IMG/VR virus record: IMGVR_UViG_3300030419_003648
Location: 35,883 to 99,882 of that record
Reading direction: 5' to 3' (one strand)
DNA length: 64,000 bases
Origin: a virus
Of this stretch, positions 42,301 through 51,397 are shown piece after piece. Both the position numbers and the translations under genes were made by a program. The notes beneath the pieces were generated by a model. It ran no database searches and had not been told where the DNA came from. It saw only the letters and a list, made by a program, of their open reading frames with translations. Position 1 is the first letter of the stretch. Each line of letters opens with the position of its first letter.

Positions 42301-45300
42301 GTTTATCTGGATACAATTTCATGCCAACTTGCTGACAGTCATTTGCTTGTTTAACGTCGCCGCCAGTAGCACACACTTCCATTCCGTACAAACCAGATGC
42401 ACCACTTCTAGCTACTGCTGTTGGCTGTGTAGGTCCAGTGTAAGTGCAACAACCAGTACATGGCCATTCTGGACCTCCACCCAAAATACAAACATTACCA
42501 GCCTTATAATATTTAAATCTTCCCTCTCCTATACCTAACTCATCTCTTTCATCGTTTACCTTTTTTCCACTCCAGCATCCATCACTATTAGCTCCGGGAT
42601 ATATTGGTGGATTACCTTGTAGGTCCACTGGCACATCAATGACTGCATCTTCTGAATTCCAGTAGGAGCAATTCATTATCTCCATCCACAGTTCCATGCC
42701 ACTACGTCTATAGCTATCAAAGTTGTCAAATCCACCCTGAATCATCGCGTCTCCGTCATGTGCAGAGGCACTTCCAATAGTAGATCCACAGCCTAACATC
42801 AACCTTGTAAAGAAGGCATCATGCTCGTCTGATGGCCCCGTAACATCATGAAAACCATTACTAATGCCGTATATAGCTTGATCACAACCATTGCATTTTG
42901 TGTTAATAGCTGGTCTACTTGTTCGGGCTTCTTCAATTCTTCCGGGGCCTTCGCCATACCAACTATTTGCTTTGCAGGTATCTTGTAAGCAAGCATCCCA
43001 CTCATCTGGATCTATTGATTTTGTTGGATTTGTTTCCCAGTCAGGATTCAGTTTCTTTAGACAGTCTCCTTTTACAGCTAAAGTAGCTCTAGCAACACTA
43101 CCAGCAACATTAACACATGCCCATCCACTTGCACAATGTTTAGGATAATCAATCATATGGCATGACTTCATTCCCACATCATTCATTTTGTGCCAACTAG
43201 AAGCCCATGTTACACCATTAAATTCCAATGGTATTGACATACTTCCAAATCCGGGAACTGCTTCACTTGAGCCAACCACTTTACAACTATTAGCTAAATC
43301 ATAACAATCAAGTTGAAAATCAGTTGTTATTTGTCTTGGTCCACAACCTTGTGGATAATAAAATTTTCCACCAGCATCTTTACAAGCTTCTTCGGTTGTA
43401 GCGTTTGCATTACCACAATCTGTTGGATCAGAAGCACCTGAACAATCACATTTTCCACCAACTCCTAAACAATTATCTTTTGGGCTTGTGCTTATCCCAT
43501 CTCTTAAACAGCTTCCTTCAAAACCTTCAGTACATAACTCTCCGGGATGACAATCATGAGATACTCTTTCGGGAAAACAAATACAAGGCTCGTAAGACCA
43601 ATCGTATCTTCCGTCTTCTTCACCCGCTTTTGCCTTTTTACACTCACCTAAAGTCCACGAATTTCCCGTAGGATCACCAGTATCCATATCAGTTTCGCAG
43701 TTATCATAATCATCACCAGTCTCGCCAGATACTATCACGCCTCCGCTTGCAGAACATGTAGCTTCATCAGTAACAAAATTACCTATTCTAGCTTTTGTAT
43801 CTTCATCTCTGCATATTTCTGCACAGTCAGGCACTCCATTATGTGTTACACAACATTTCCCGTCGTCTTCTGGCGCGTCAAAACCGTGCCATTGACAACA
43901 ATTACTTTGTGTCTCGTCTAAACAATTTGCTTCATCAAAAAACTTACCACAATTAACACTCGCACAGTTATCATCACTATCAGAATAAAATTTGCAAGTT
44001 GCTGTTGTTAGTCCAAAAGAATGCGTTTCCCCTAAGTTGTCAGAACCACAGGTAATTTTCTCGTTAATCATCCAGTCTTCTATTTCACGACATGTCCAAT
44101 AAGGATAATTCCGATCTAACAATCGTGAATCTTGATCGTTTGTCATACATTCGCAATTAGGACAACATGGATCATTTTTCAATGGTGCCTGCTGGCTATC
44201 TCTATAAACGCACCCACAATCCCTACAGTTTGTAGTTCCCATTACATTAGGACGTTTTCTGATAAACATGTCACAGTCTTCTGGGCGTTTAAGAGGTTCA
44301 AATTCACCTATTATTTTGCCATCACTGTCAACAACTTTATCACAGTCAGCTTTTCTGTACCTGACTAACCTTTCTCTGGTTTCCCCGTGAATACACTTTC
44401 CATAAGTTTCCCAGTTTCCTTTCCATGTTTCTCCGGCGGCTTCACATTCAACTTTATTGCTTTTGTCTGGGTTAGTACAGAATCCAGTTTCGCAATGTGG
44501 AATATCACTAACATTACAACCATGAAAGGTGTCTGAACAACAATAGCCTTGATGTCCTATAAATTCTGGTTTGCATATGTCTCGGCCACATCCAACACGA
44601 TTCCAACTACTATCTTGTGCAGTTAAAGTAGCAGTTAAAGTGTGAGGCAAGAAGTGGTCACAACAAACAGGGCATGTCCCTTTTTGTTCAACCTGCATAT
44701 ACCAGTCTTGCGCTCTATGTTCATACTTGTAGCCAATACCATCCCATCCCGGATGGTACAAATCGTCTAATTCATCTTTTGTAAAATGAGAAACATATCC
44801 AGCATTTACTCCTTCGTCGTCTAGCATCACTGCTAAAGCGCCAGTGTAGGGGCAGGTTTTGTAAGAAATAAAACTGTACGCATCTACATCAGTGTCAATG
44901 TCTACTTCTGACTCAGGAGGAGGAGGGCCAAATCTATTCTGCCCCCAACATCCTGAAAACGCGCCATCTCCCTCGCCGTTATTTTGAACGCAGCTATGAT
45001 AGTTGCCTTCGGACCATGCAAGCGCTCTATCTTTTCCATTATGTTTTTGAGTTCCAGTGCAACTATTTTTGTCTATTTGTGGTAATAAAGTTTTTTCTTC
45101 AATCCAAGTTCCATTTTTTTCGTTTCGGCAATTTGACTCGGTTTTGAATTCTTGCTGTATTTCAAAGTCAACTAGCTTTCCGGGAGTCCATACTGGCTCT
45201 CCACTTTCCGCTAAACAGTCTGCTTTATGTTTGTGATCTCCTTCACTACATGTTCCACAATCCCCATAGGGTTCAACCTGAATTTGATTATTAATTATGC

Positions 45301-48300
45301 AGGATTTTTTCGTTGGGTGTACGCATCTAGTATCATCTCGTTCACAAGAAGCAGTACCTTCATCAGGATACAACCTATAATGCTTGGCTAGTTCAACACA
45401 TTCCTCTTTAGTCATAGACATCTCATGAGTGGTTTCCTCACCAGTTTTTTTCATGACTTTGCAAAAGCCATAACGCTCACAAGACTGTCTTCCACCGCCT
45501 TCTTTTTCAGGTGTTTCAGGATCGTCATAAATACCTATGACATTTGTTATCTTGAAAGGTCCTTCAAGATCTTCATCTTCCTCATTTCTTTTTGTTTTGC
45601 AAAATTCTTGTTCTTTTAATTGCTCAGGAGTTAAACGAACTTCGCCTAATTTTTTGTCACGAACTTTCTTCTCTAAGAAGTTTCTCTTTGATACACAAAT
45701 ATCTGGGAAGCTTGTTATTTTTGGAAGTTCCCCATTTACTTTTTTGGGATCTGCTTCGGCAAATGGAACTATAGTACCATCTGTATATTTGAGTGTGAGT
45801 TCAGTCTTTTGTTCTTGTAGTATCGTTTGCTCAAGGTCACCCATTATGCAAACGCCGTCATCGCAACCAAGACGTTCTAGTTCTGGTAAATTAGCAAAAG
45901 CGTTTATTGTTCCATCAATAGGCTTTCCGTCACAGGCAAACAGGTCAAACGTATCTCTTGTGATATTTTTAGCTACGAACCAAGGTGCTGGATCTGGGTC
46001 TCTACCATTTATTACAGAGCCATAACAAGCCAAAAATTCATCGGGACACTCATACGTTCCGTCGTCTTTGTATTTACCCGGACATTTTGCCGCCGGAAAC
46101 ATTATGTCGTCGCATCCATCTCCAACACAAGGATTGTAAATTTTGTCTTGGTATTGCGTCTCTTGCCAATCTCTATTTGACAGTACATTAGCTGCAAAGT
46201 TACCCATGATGCCATAGGTCATAACCTTTGTACCTTCGACCAACCTGTGATTTCTTGAGGTTATGGTTATAGGAGATGTATTACTAGCATCTTGAATTGA
46301 TACTTCTCTTCCAGTTCCAATGCAATGATTGTTAACAAAGCTAATTAAACCTTCGCCTTTTGGGAATAAGCCTGTTTTTCCCCAATAGTCTAAAGAATCA
46401 TTATGAATTGCATGTACTCTATCTCCATCATTTTGGCCTGCTTGATTAGCCGTATGACCACTTATTGTTATACCTCTTTCTCCAATAATCCTTGAATCTG
46501 TCGCTGCGGCTATGACATTTGAAGGAACAGGAAACACTGGCTCGCAATGAGAGTCAGCCGTCAAAACTGCTTGAGAATAATGTCTTTCTTCTATCCATTC
46601 TCCCTGAGCGCATTTTTCACTGAGTGTACATGTACATTCGCCTTCATCGTTAGCAGGTCTGGTTAGTGCAGACGCTGTAAATACTTCTCCTCCAGTGCCT
46701 TGATCTTCTCCTATTGATCGACACAAGTCTTCATCGGTTGGGGGGATGCCATTTCCTTCATCATCAAGTATTTCCTCTCCAAACCAAATACAAGTTTTTC
46801 CTTCTTCAAGACCTTTAGACTTGCAATTTTCGGCTTCATCGTCTTCTGACTCAGGCTGTGATGGTAAGTCATCCTCTTCTACTTTGTATTCAGGAACGTC
46901 ACCTTCGCCTTCAACTTCGACTACACACCGACATGTTCCAGTGTTAACAGTTTCGTCAGGAGCTACGGGAGGAACTCTACATTTAGAACCTTCTTTTACT
47001 AGGTCTAATGTCCATGTAACCGGACGGCTACAACCTCTTTCGTCCTCGCAGCATATTTGTACTTCTCCACCACCTTGTTCACAATCGCTTTTAGTAAATT
47101 CATCGCTTAGAGTCTTGTAAGAAAACGTAGAACTGTCTTCATTTTCTGTTTTGCATCTGCTGGGTATTGGAGATTTTCCGGCCTCTCCGCTACAGTCGCA
47201 CGCGTCTAGATTAGCTTCTGATTTTTGCCAAGCATCCCAACCTAAACTTTGCCCACAAGCATGGCTAGTGAGACTACCTTCCAATCCATCTATTGCGTCT
47301 CTAACTCCCTGACTTACTGATTCACATACAGCTGGAGTAGCTTTGTCATAGAGGAAGTCATGGGTGAACCAATAATCCAACCCCATATTTATAAACCACT
47401 TCCCTCCACCACCTGCTTTTTGCGCAGCACATTTTTGCCAATATCTATGGTCGTTTACTGCTTGTTCTATTCCTTTAGCATAATTTTGTGTTTTTTCAGT
47501 GGCTTTAAATGGTTGAGGTCTATAGTTAAAAGCTTTTAGTTTTAGATGTCCTAGTGGATTATGATTTCGTGGTATTGGGTTTCCACTTTCGTAATAGGTA
47601 TATCTTTCGCAAATAGCGCCTTCGCTCTTTTCAAGAAATTGAGGGTTAGGCCAAGCACACCAATTTTTTCCATCTTCTGGGTCTTCAGGATTTCCGGGGA
47701 AAAAGCCAGCAGGATTACCAAAGTAATGGGACATATTACTGTTCCATCTTTGTTGTACTTCACTCCAGCCACTATTAAGAGTGTTTTTGTCGCTAAGTGT
47801 GAGATTAAAATCAGAACAGTTCAAGAACTGATCTATAGGGAAGTAAAGCATTAATTCTTCCCCGCATCCCATTTTATTTTTGCCATAGACACTAGTGTTT
47901 CTTTCGCCTTGATCGTCAAAACAATCAGCCCAAAAACCACACTCTCGTAATGTTACAGTCCAATAAGACTCAGTATCGGCATGTATCGTTATTCTTTCTT
48001 CTTGGTTTTGTATAGCAACGCAACCAGCCTCAGCATGTATAGGAGCATCAGTAGCAGAAATGCCATCTGGAGTAAGAACTAATTCCCTGTAAGGTGTAAA
48101 GCATACGTTATTTTTTCTAGTATTAGCATAACCACCAGAAACTTGAGGTGTATGACTTGGATGACTTTCAGATGTCATCATGCCACCGCAACAACTTTCA
48201 GGATCTCTTTCCCAGTCTACCCATTGGTGAGCTAGAAAATGATTCTTTGGTTCTTCTTCTCTACACTCTTTTTCGTTATCAATACCCTCTATAATTTCTC

Positions 48301-49585
48301 CGGTGTTTTTAGCTTTGCAAACACCTCTCAGTTGACATCCTGCTTCACTATCAAGCCAAACAGAAGCAACGCCACTTTCGTCAAATTTAGTTTGGCAATG
48401 ATTTATTATGTCATTTAGAGTTACCCATATATTGCCACCTGATTCACATGATTTTTTGTCAGTACCGACACCTGACGCAGTTGGCTCGAATTGCGAACCT
48501 TTTTTTACACAATGCGCAAAAGCGTATGTATATTGCATAGAGCCAGTGCAATAGTTGTAGCCAGAAACTTCGATGTCTTTTCCGGTTTGGACGTTTCTAC
48601 ATTTAGGCTTTTTAATAGCTGGAATTTGCCCGTCATGAAAACACTTACTTACATGTGTTATTTCACGTTTATGTGTTGGATCATCAATGACGGCAGTGCT
48701 ATGACCACAACGCCCACTGCTTGCAGTTATAACATGACCATCTTCGTTATAACAAACATAATGAGCATCTTCTATTAAAGAACTTCCAGTGTATAGGTCG
48801 TTTCTGTGTAGACTATCTTCTTCTTCTGTTACGGTTATAGTTCCATCGTCATTTATCACATGGTCTACATCGGTCTCAGAATTAGAAATAAATTGTTCGC
48901 CCCATTCATCTGGGGTTAGAGAAAGTTCTTCAAATGATCTTGGCCATGTGCCTTCTCCTACAAGAGCTTTATCATAATTTGGTCTACCTGAATACTCACC
49001 TTCCCATTCTGCTAATCCATTCCCGTCTTCGCTAGCTTTAACTTCTCCCAAATACTTGTTCTGACCACGCCAGCATTGGGATTCTTTTCCATTTGGTAAA
49101 GTTGTAACCTTGCAGGGGTCACAGTTTCTTGGAGTTCTTAAACCGAATGGATTAGAAGCAGTAGATATATCAAATTCTTTTTGATTGCCAAACTGATCAA
49201 AATTATCAACATCACCAGTGACTTCAGTATCATCATCAGTGCAGCATTTTCTACCTCTATAAACACCATTAGTGTATTTTAGGTGCCATACATCCCCTCC
49301 CGAAGCTCCAGCCCTTGCTTCTACCCTCCCAGTCTCACCTTTCACCAATGTAATGACTATTTCTGGTGGTAATGAACATGTTGCACCAGTAATACTATTA
49401 CAGCTAAGATCTACACACCCGCACCCTTCTTTACAGAATCTTCCCGCACCTCGATGTTCGTGAGCTTCTGTATAGCTATAGTCATCAGAAACATCAGGAC
49501 CCCAAGCTATCTTGCCAGAAGCTCTGTTTCTTTTTTTGGGATTAGTCGGATCATATGATGTATCCCAAGGATCTCCTACGCCCAT
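39377..49585 (-). CDS. Giant Cys-rich virion protein, 3402 aa
   Basis: One of the largest single proteins a phage of this type could carry. It is strikingly rich in Cys, in pairs and CC or CGC clusters throughout, with a recurring unit of the form T-x2-(E/D)-C-x(3-6)-G-x-W (for example DKKSCESGGNIW, TKDDCESHGWQW, VECEAAGETW). No signal peptide or membrane helix is seen. At 45895-46280 a familiar phage beta module (SPITITS...HRLVEGTKV) is interrupted by a Cys-rich segment. Position among tail genes suggests a fibre, adhesin or baseplate component. Many disulfides or metal sites are possible. Starts at ATG with AAGGTAGGA upstream; the gene upstream ends ten bases before it. Confidence 0.85.
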   Translation of the reverse strand: MGVGDPWDTSYDPTNPKKRNRASGKIAWGPDVSDDYSYTEAHEHRGAGRFCKEGCGCVDLSCNSITGATCSLPPEIVITLVKGETGRVEARAGASGGDVWHLKYTNGVYRGRKCCTDDDTEVTGDVDNFDQFGNQKEFDISTASNPFGLRTPRNCDPCKVTTLPNGKESQCWRGQNKYLGEVKASEDGNGLAEWEGEYSGRPNYDKALVGEGTWPRSFEELSLTPDEWGEQFISNSETDVDHVINDDGTITVTEEEDSLHRNDLYTGSSLIEDAHYVCYNEDGHVITASSGRCGHSTAVIDDPTHKREITHVSKCFHDGQIPAIKKPKCRNVQTGKDIEVSGYNYCTGSMQYTYAFAHCVKKGSQFEPTASGVGTDKKSCESGGNIWVTLNDIINHCQTKFDESGVASVWLDSEAGCQLRGVCKAKNTGEIIEGIDNEKECREEEPKNHFLAHQWVDWERDPESCCGGMMTSESHPSHTPQVSGGYANTRKNNVCFTPYRELVLTPDGISATDAPIHAEAGCVAIQNQEERITIHADTESYWTVTLRECGFWADCFDDQGERNTSVYGKNKMGCGEELMLYFPIDQFLNCSDFNLTLSDKNTLNSGWSEVQQRWNSNMSHYFGNPAGFFPGNPEDPEDGKNWCAWPNPQFLEKSEGAICERYTYYESGNPIPRNHNPLGHLKLKAFNYRPQPFKATEKTQNYAKGIEQAVNDHRYWQKCAAQKAGGGGKWFINMGLDYWFTHDFLYDKATPAVCESVSQGVRDAIDGLEGSLTSHACGQSLGWDAWQKSEANLDACDCSGEAGKSPIPSRCKTENEDSSTFSYKTLSDEFTKSDCEQGGGEVQICCEDERGCSRPVTWTLDLVKEGSKCRVPPVAPDETVNTGTCRCVVEVEGEGDVPEYKVEEDDLPSQPESEDDEAENCKSKGLEEGKTCIWFGEEILDDEGNGIPPTDEDLCRSIGEDQGTGGEVFTASALTRPANDEGECTCTLSEKCAQGEWIEERHYSQAVLTADSHCEPVFPVPSNVIAAATDSRIIGERGITISGHTANQAGQNDGDRVHAIHNDSLDYWGKTGLFPKGEGLISFVNNHCIGTGREVSIQDASNTSPITITSRNHRLVEGTKVMTYGIMGNFAANVLSNRDWQETQYQDKIYNPCVGDGCDDIMFPAAKCPGKYKDDGTYECPDEFLACYGSVINGRDPDPAPWFVAKNITRDTFDLFACDGKPIDGTINAFANLPELERLGCDDGVCIMGDLEQTILQEQKTELTLKYTDGTIVPFAEADPKKVNGELPKITSFPDICVSKRNFLEKKVRDKKLGEVRLTPEQLKEQEFCKTKRNEEDEDLEGPFKITNVIGIYDDPETPEKEGGGRQSCERYGFCKVMKKTGEETTHEMSMTKEECVELAKHYRLYPDEGTASCERDDTRCVHPTKKSCIINNQIQVEPYGDCGTCSEGDHKHKADCLAESGEPVWTPGKLVDFEIQQEFKTESNCRNEKNGTWIEEKTLLPQIDKNSCTGTQKHNGKDRALAWSEGNYHSCVQNNGEGDGAFSGCWGQNRFGPPPPESEVDIDTDVDAYSFISYKTCPYTGALAVMLDDEGVNAGYVSHFTKDELDDLYHPGWDGIGYKYEHRAQDWYMQVEQKGTCPVCCDHFLPHTLTATLTAQDSSWNRVGCGRDICKPEFIGHQGYCCSDTFHGCNVSDIPHCETGFCTNPDKSNKVECEAAGETWKGNWETYGKCIHGETRERLVRYRKADCDKVVDSDGKIIGEFEPLKRPEDCDMFIRKRPNVMGTTNCRDCGCVYRDSQQAPLKNDPCCPNCECMTNDQDSRLLDRNYPYWTCREIEDWMINEKITCGSDNLGETHSFGLTTATCKFYSDSDDNCASVNCGKFFDEANCLDETQSNCCQWHGFDAPEDDGKCCVTHNGVPDCAEICRDEDTKARIGNFVTDEATCSASGGVIVSGETGDDYDNCETDMDTGDPTGNSWTLGECKKAKAGEEDGRYDWSYEPCICFPERVSHDCHPGELCTEGFEGSCLRDGISTSPKDNCLGVGGKCDCSGASDPTDCGNANATTEEACKDAGGKFYYPQGCGPRQITTDFQLDCYDLANSCKVVGSSEAVPGFGSMSIPLEFNGVTWASSWHKMNDVGMKSCHMIDYPKHCASGWACVNVAGSVARATLAVKGDCLKKLNPDWETNPTKSIDPDEWDACLQDTCKANSWYGEGPGRIEEARTSRPAINTKCNGCDQAIYGISNGFHDVTGPSDEHDAFFTRLMLGCGSTIGSASAHDGDAMIQGGFDNFDSYRRSGMELWMEIMNCSYWNSEDAVIDVPVDLQGNPPIYPGANSDGCWSGKKVNDERDELGIGEGRFKYYKAGNVCILGGGPEWPCTGCCTYTGPTQPTAVARSGASGLYGMEVCATGGDVKQANDCQQVGMKLYPDKPAETFNVYYVKDVQEDGSGTLVVGAYGPTFGGRYCGYEKGATVGIGMADKTEAEGGAVYHPLQGRVRNRQSRNPFLPFGGTKLTEAIPNGDLNYSDMTRGRGDEPFMEIKVADVTKLISAAHKYDRHLGDYSRSLNSSGELSGIDGKKPKTLPSPYGLHPWPVDTVQDTRGSLRSGLPDSSIPQHPLKVESLALDELGHVMIPGRVGPLPTAEYLNKYSEVKEVKMGGGTEGTTSTPIPVHDPREPAGIKSYRNVYDINPFDPKGYCTNGAYTTKKTCENNNSKWIYPFSHTVIETVLDHDLNDGEKVLVSGSIMYRATCKGVTLGECYDYNNPNVTQNIQNPNDCMVGKCIDPVSGSEVYDANNDPIIYEDACSQAAQSNSADYQFVPNGIWRTVAEDSELDEYLCEDVFGGEWVIGRRNLDKNSRGEFEDPFNNEPKILPTGQYEEGCPIGCRVNAFYTKNACQPPTEDYPQGKCLLCHEVVIIEKDASGAEVAREVTRCPYHDIDDMHIVRLRQCQNALFNTKDDCESHGWQWYPLPLKPNEFAIHGELNYDVHETPYLKIAEEYTSGNFRSSNVYDHDSDVYPFSGCNETACGNSPDCYLYKDPSSDEFTCVNLKSATVTAGASISIKDMHDNGVPKFGDGKLVPPNLQKSLCEQSSNCQFVEVYGKCYTKDRSKVGTCVSPSGVRTTTKHGACSGAFIPEEVDADSADECLESNGTVQNQFICMVDDQGGTITTTHSQECRVLGGTPIWIGNPFGIRDSSEKTNIETTPERFVSLRSAESITLGGTGAIGEARRMYKGVIAAGDPKAEDAGKIELCYDREGKIHDKAEENCGACSDATKETEEECLAKKNDEGKPVNQWEAYNFSRTSYTDPYAELYPSWSRHGGQFSVIVGYPPPLDDCAQGNSNTPVNMEYWFFFPQKCVNARGPMTGYECGDKCYDTYIGPMATSIKYDFGLDMDGNAPIKVNITE
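45895..46280 (-). other. FCCH-like phage tail module split by a Cys-rich insert
   Basis: Inside the 3402-aa protein, the strand pattern SPITITSRNHRLVEGTKVMT, then YGIMGNFAAN, followed later by FVAKNITRDTFDLF and DGKPIDGT, matches a module common in phage tail proteins (HxLxxGxxVxVxGxxGNxAAN ... TFxL). Between the AAN and the FVAKN parts lies about 60 residues with several Cys (PCVGDGC, KCPGKY, YECPDE). A second, looser copy lies at about 41065-41430 (HDLNDGEKVLVSGSIM, then NGIWRTVAED) with a similar Cys-rich interruption. Confidence 0.6.
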
Positions 49586-49594
49586 TTTCCTACC

Positions 49595-51397
49595 TTATAA
49601 TGCTGCTGTTCTTGGATAATCATCATCTGGTCCGCAATCTTCTGCGGTAGCAAAACCCTGAGCAAAGAATTTTCTAGTGCAAGCTGTCATAGACCCTCTT
49701 TCACATCCAGCATTAGATATAATTTCCATACCGTAAAATTCACCTTGCAAAATGATATGAACAGGTATAGTTTCTTTCACAGTAATAGGCTTTCCTACTT
49801 TTTGTCCGCAACTTGCAGCGTCTGTTCTTGTATATTCATAAGTTATCTTCTTACCAGTATCATAACTAAAAAATGAATCTCCGACCATTAAACCTTGTCC
49901 AAGTGGGTTTTCTAGAAAGACTTTTTGGTAGAGCATACTTCTTGCTCTCTCTGTCATTGTTCCATCTGCTATTTTTTCTCCAATACCTTCTGGATTTCCA
50001 AAATAGCTATCTCCCCATCCATGACAAGGGTTTCCAGCTCTTCTATTGCCGGGATATCCTCCAGAACTTTTTCTAAACTTATCTGTGCAATTTGAAGGAG
50101 CATTTTTTGATCCTACTTGATGATGAACAGATCTTAATAAAATTCCATGATAAAACGGTTGACATCCATCTTTAAAGTCAGAGCAAGCTGTTATGTTTCC
50201 ATATGTTCTACATCTACCGCACCAAGCATGATCCTCTGGGTCAAATATTTCTATATCTGGATAATACATACTTTTAGGGAAGTATGATGTGTACTTACAT
50301 TCTTGTGTAGGGCATGGATTTCTATATAGTCTTCCGGGACTACTAAGACCTCCAACACCAAAATGAAAAGAGTTTGCACCATCCATACCCGTTTCAGGAA
50401 GTATACATCGAGTAGCTTTTGTGAGATATATTTGATTGAATTGACCACCAACCCAAACTTTTCTATCTCTATCCCATCTTAAGTCGATTGGGCCAGCTTT
50501 CCATTGGTCTTGCCTAGACATATAATATGGCAAAAAGTGCTTATGATCTTGTGGTGGACTTGCAGATGTTGCTTTGAATTTTTCGCTAGCATGAACACCC
50601 ACGGGCATACCATAAGTATGAGATTCGGGATCAGCATCTTTACGTTCAGCTTCAAACCTTGCATTTGGAACAGGCATACCATCAGTATCATAACCCCAAC
50701 CAGCCATGACCATCGGCCCTCTTAGACCCATAGGTCTAGCAACATTTTCAAATGTTCCCTCGGCACTTCCCTGTTGCTGAGCATCTCCAGCGTAACCACC
50801 CGCAGATATACTAGGGTTTCCAATATTTTTGTTTTTTACAACTGCTGAAATACTATGACCAGAAGCATATGGATTTAAACTAGCTGATGTTACATAAGCA
50901 AAATTACCAGCCAAAGACCCAAAAGCATTACCACCATTGTGCCACCAATTATCAATACTGTTTTTTACTACACCTTTTGGATCCAACGTTGAAAATGGAC
51001 GTTCAAAAGTTGGAAAGTATTCATGAGTTCCAACTTCAACATTCGCATCTTTGTCACTACCTTCTTCACTTATAATTTTAAAAGTAGTTGAAAATGGGAC
51101 AAACAAACCATCTAGACTAACACCAGCGCTTCTTTGCCAAGCTGGGTTACTAGGAAAGCTCTTCATAAGATTAGAAGTTGGAGTGGTAGCAATAGCAGCT
51201 TTACCAGTGCCGACTCTTTTTAATTGTCCCTGTTTACCCGCTACTGGATGATCAGTACCATAGCTAATGGGCATACCTTTAGCGTTTTTCATATTTGTTT
51301 CTTCGGTGTAATAAGCACCGACTAAAAACATATGACTAATATCGCTCTCGGCATTTTTGCCAGCGTCAACATTTCTTGGATTATTGGTATTTGCCAT
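49595..51397 (-). CDS. Virion structural protein, 600 aa
   Basis: A 600-residue protein with no close family recognised. The N-terminal half is rich in Gly, Asn and Ser; the block KAGPIDLRWDRDRKVWVGGQ near the middle is a pattern I have come to link with baseplate or tail proteins of marine phages. From there to the end, Cys becomes frequent (PCPTQECKY, CGRCRTYGN, AGCERGSMTACTRK), echoing the giant neighbour. It lies between the 3402-aa and 2025-aa genes. A tail or baseplate part is likely. Confidence 0.72.
   Translation of the reverse strand: MANTNNPRNVDAGKNAESDISHMFLVGAYYTEETNMKNAKGMPISYGTDHPVAGKQGQLKRVGTGKAAIATTPTSNLMKSFPSNPAWQRSAGVSLDGLFVPFSTTFKIISEEGSDKDANVEVGTHEYFPTFERPFSTLDPKGVVKNSIDNWWHNGGNAFGSLAGNFAYVTSASLNPYASGHSISAVVKNKNIGNPSISAGGYAGDAQQQGSAEGTFENVARPMGLRGPMVMAGWGYDTDGMPVPNARFEAERKDADPESHTYGMPVGVHASEKFKATSASPPQDHKHFLPYYMSRQDQWKAGPIDLRWDRDRKVWVGGQFNQIYLTKATRCILPETGMDGANSFHFGVGGLSSPGRLYRNPCPTQECKYTSYFPKSMYYPDIEIFDPEDHAWCGRCRTYGNITACSDFKDGCQPFYHGILLRSVHHQVGSKNAPSNCTDKFRKSSGGYPGNRRAGNPCHGWGDSYFGNPEGIGEKIADGTMTERARSMLYQKVFLENPLGQGLMVGDSFFSYDTGKKITYEYTRTDAASCGQKVGKPITVKETIPVHIILQGEFYGMEIISNAGCERGSMTACTRKFFAQGFATAEDCGPDDDYPRTAAL

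Noticed and set aside
45537-46025. 162-aa and other plus-strand frames inside the giant Cys-rich gene
   Set aside because: They are shadows of a long, uniform minus-strand frame and show Ser/Phe/Cys-rich shadow composition.
46746-47120. Ser/Pro-rich plus-strand frame inside the giant gene
   Set aside because: Composition mirrors the acidic Glu/Asp-rich minus-strand coding; no start signal.
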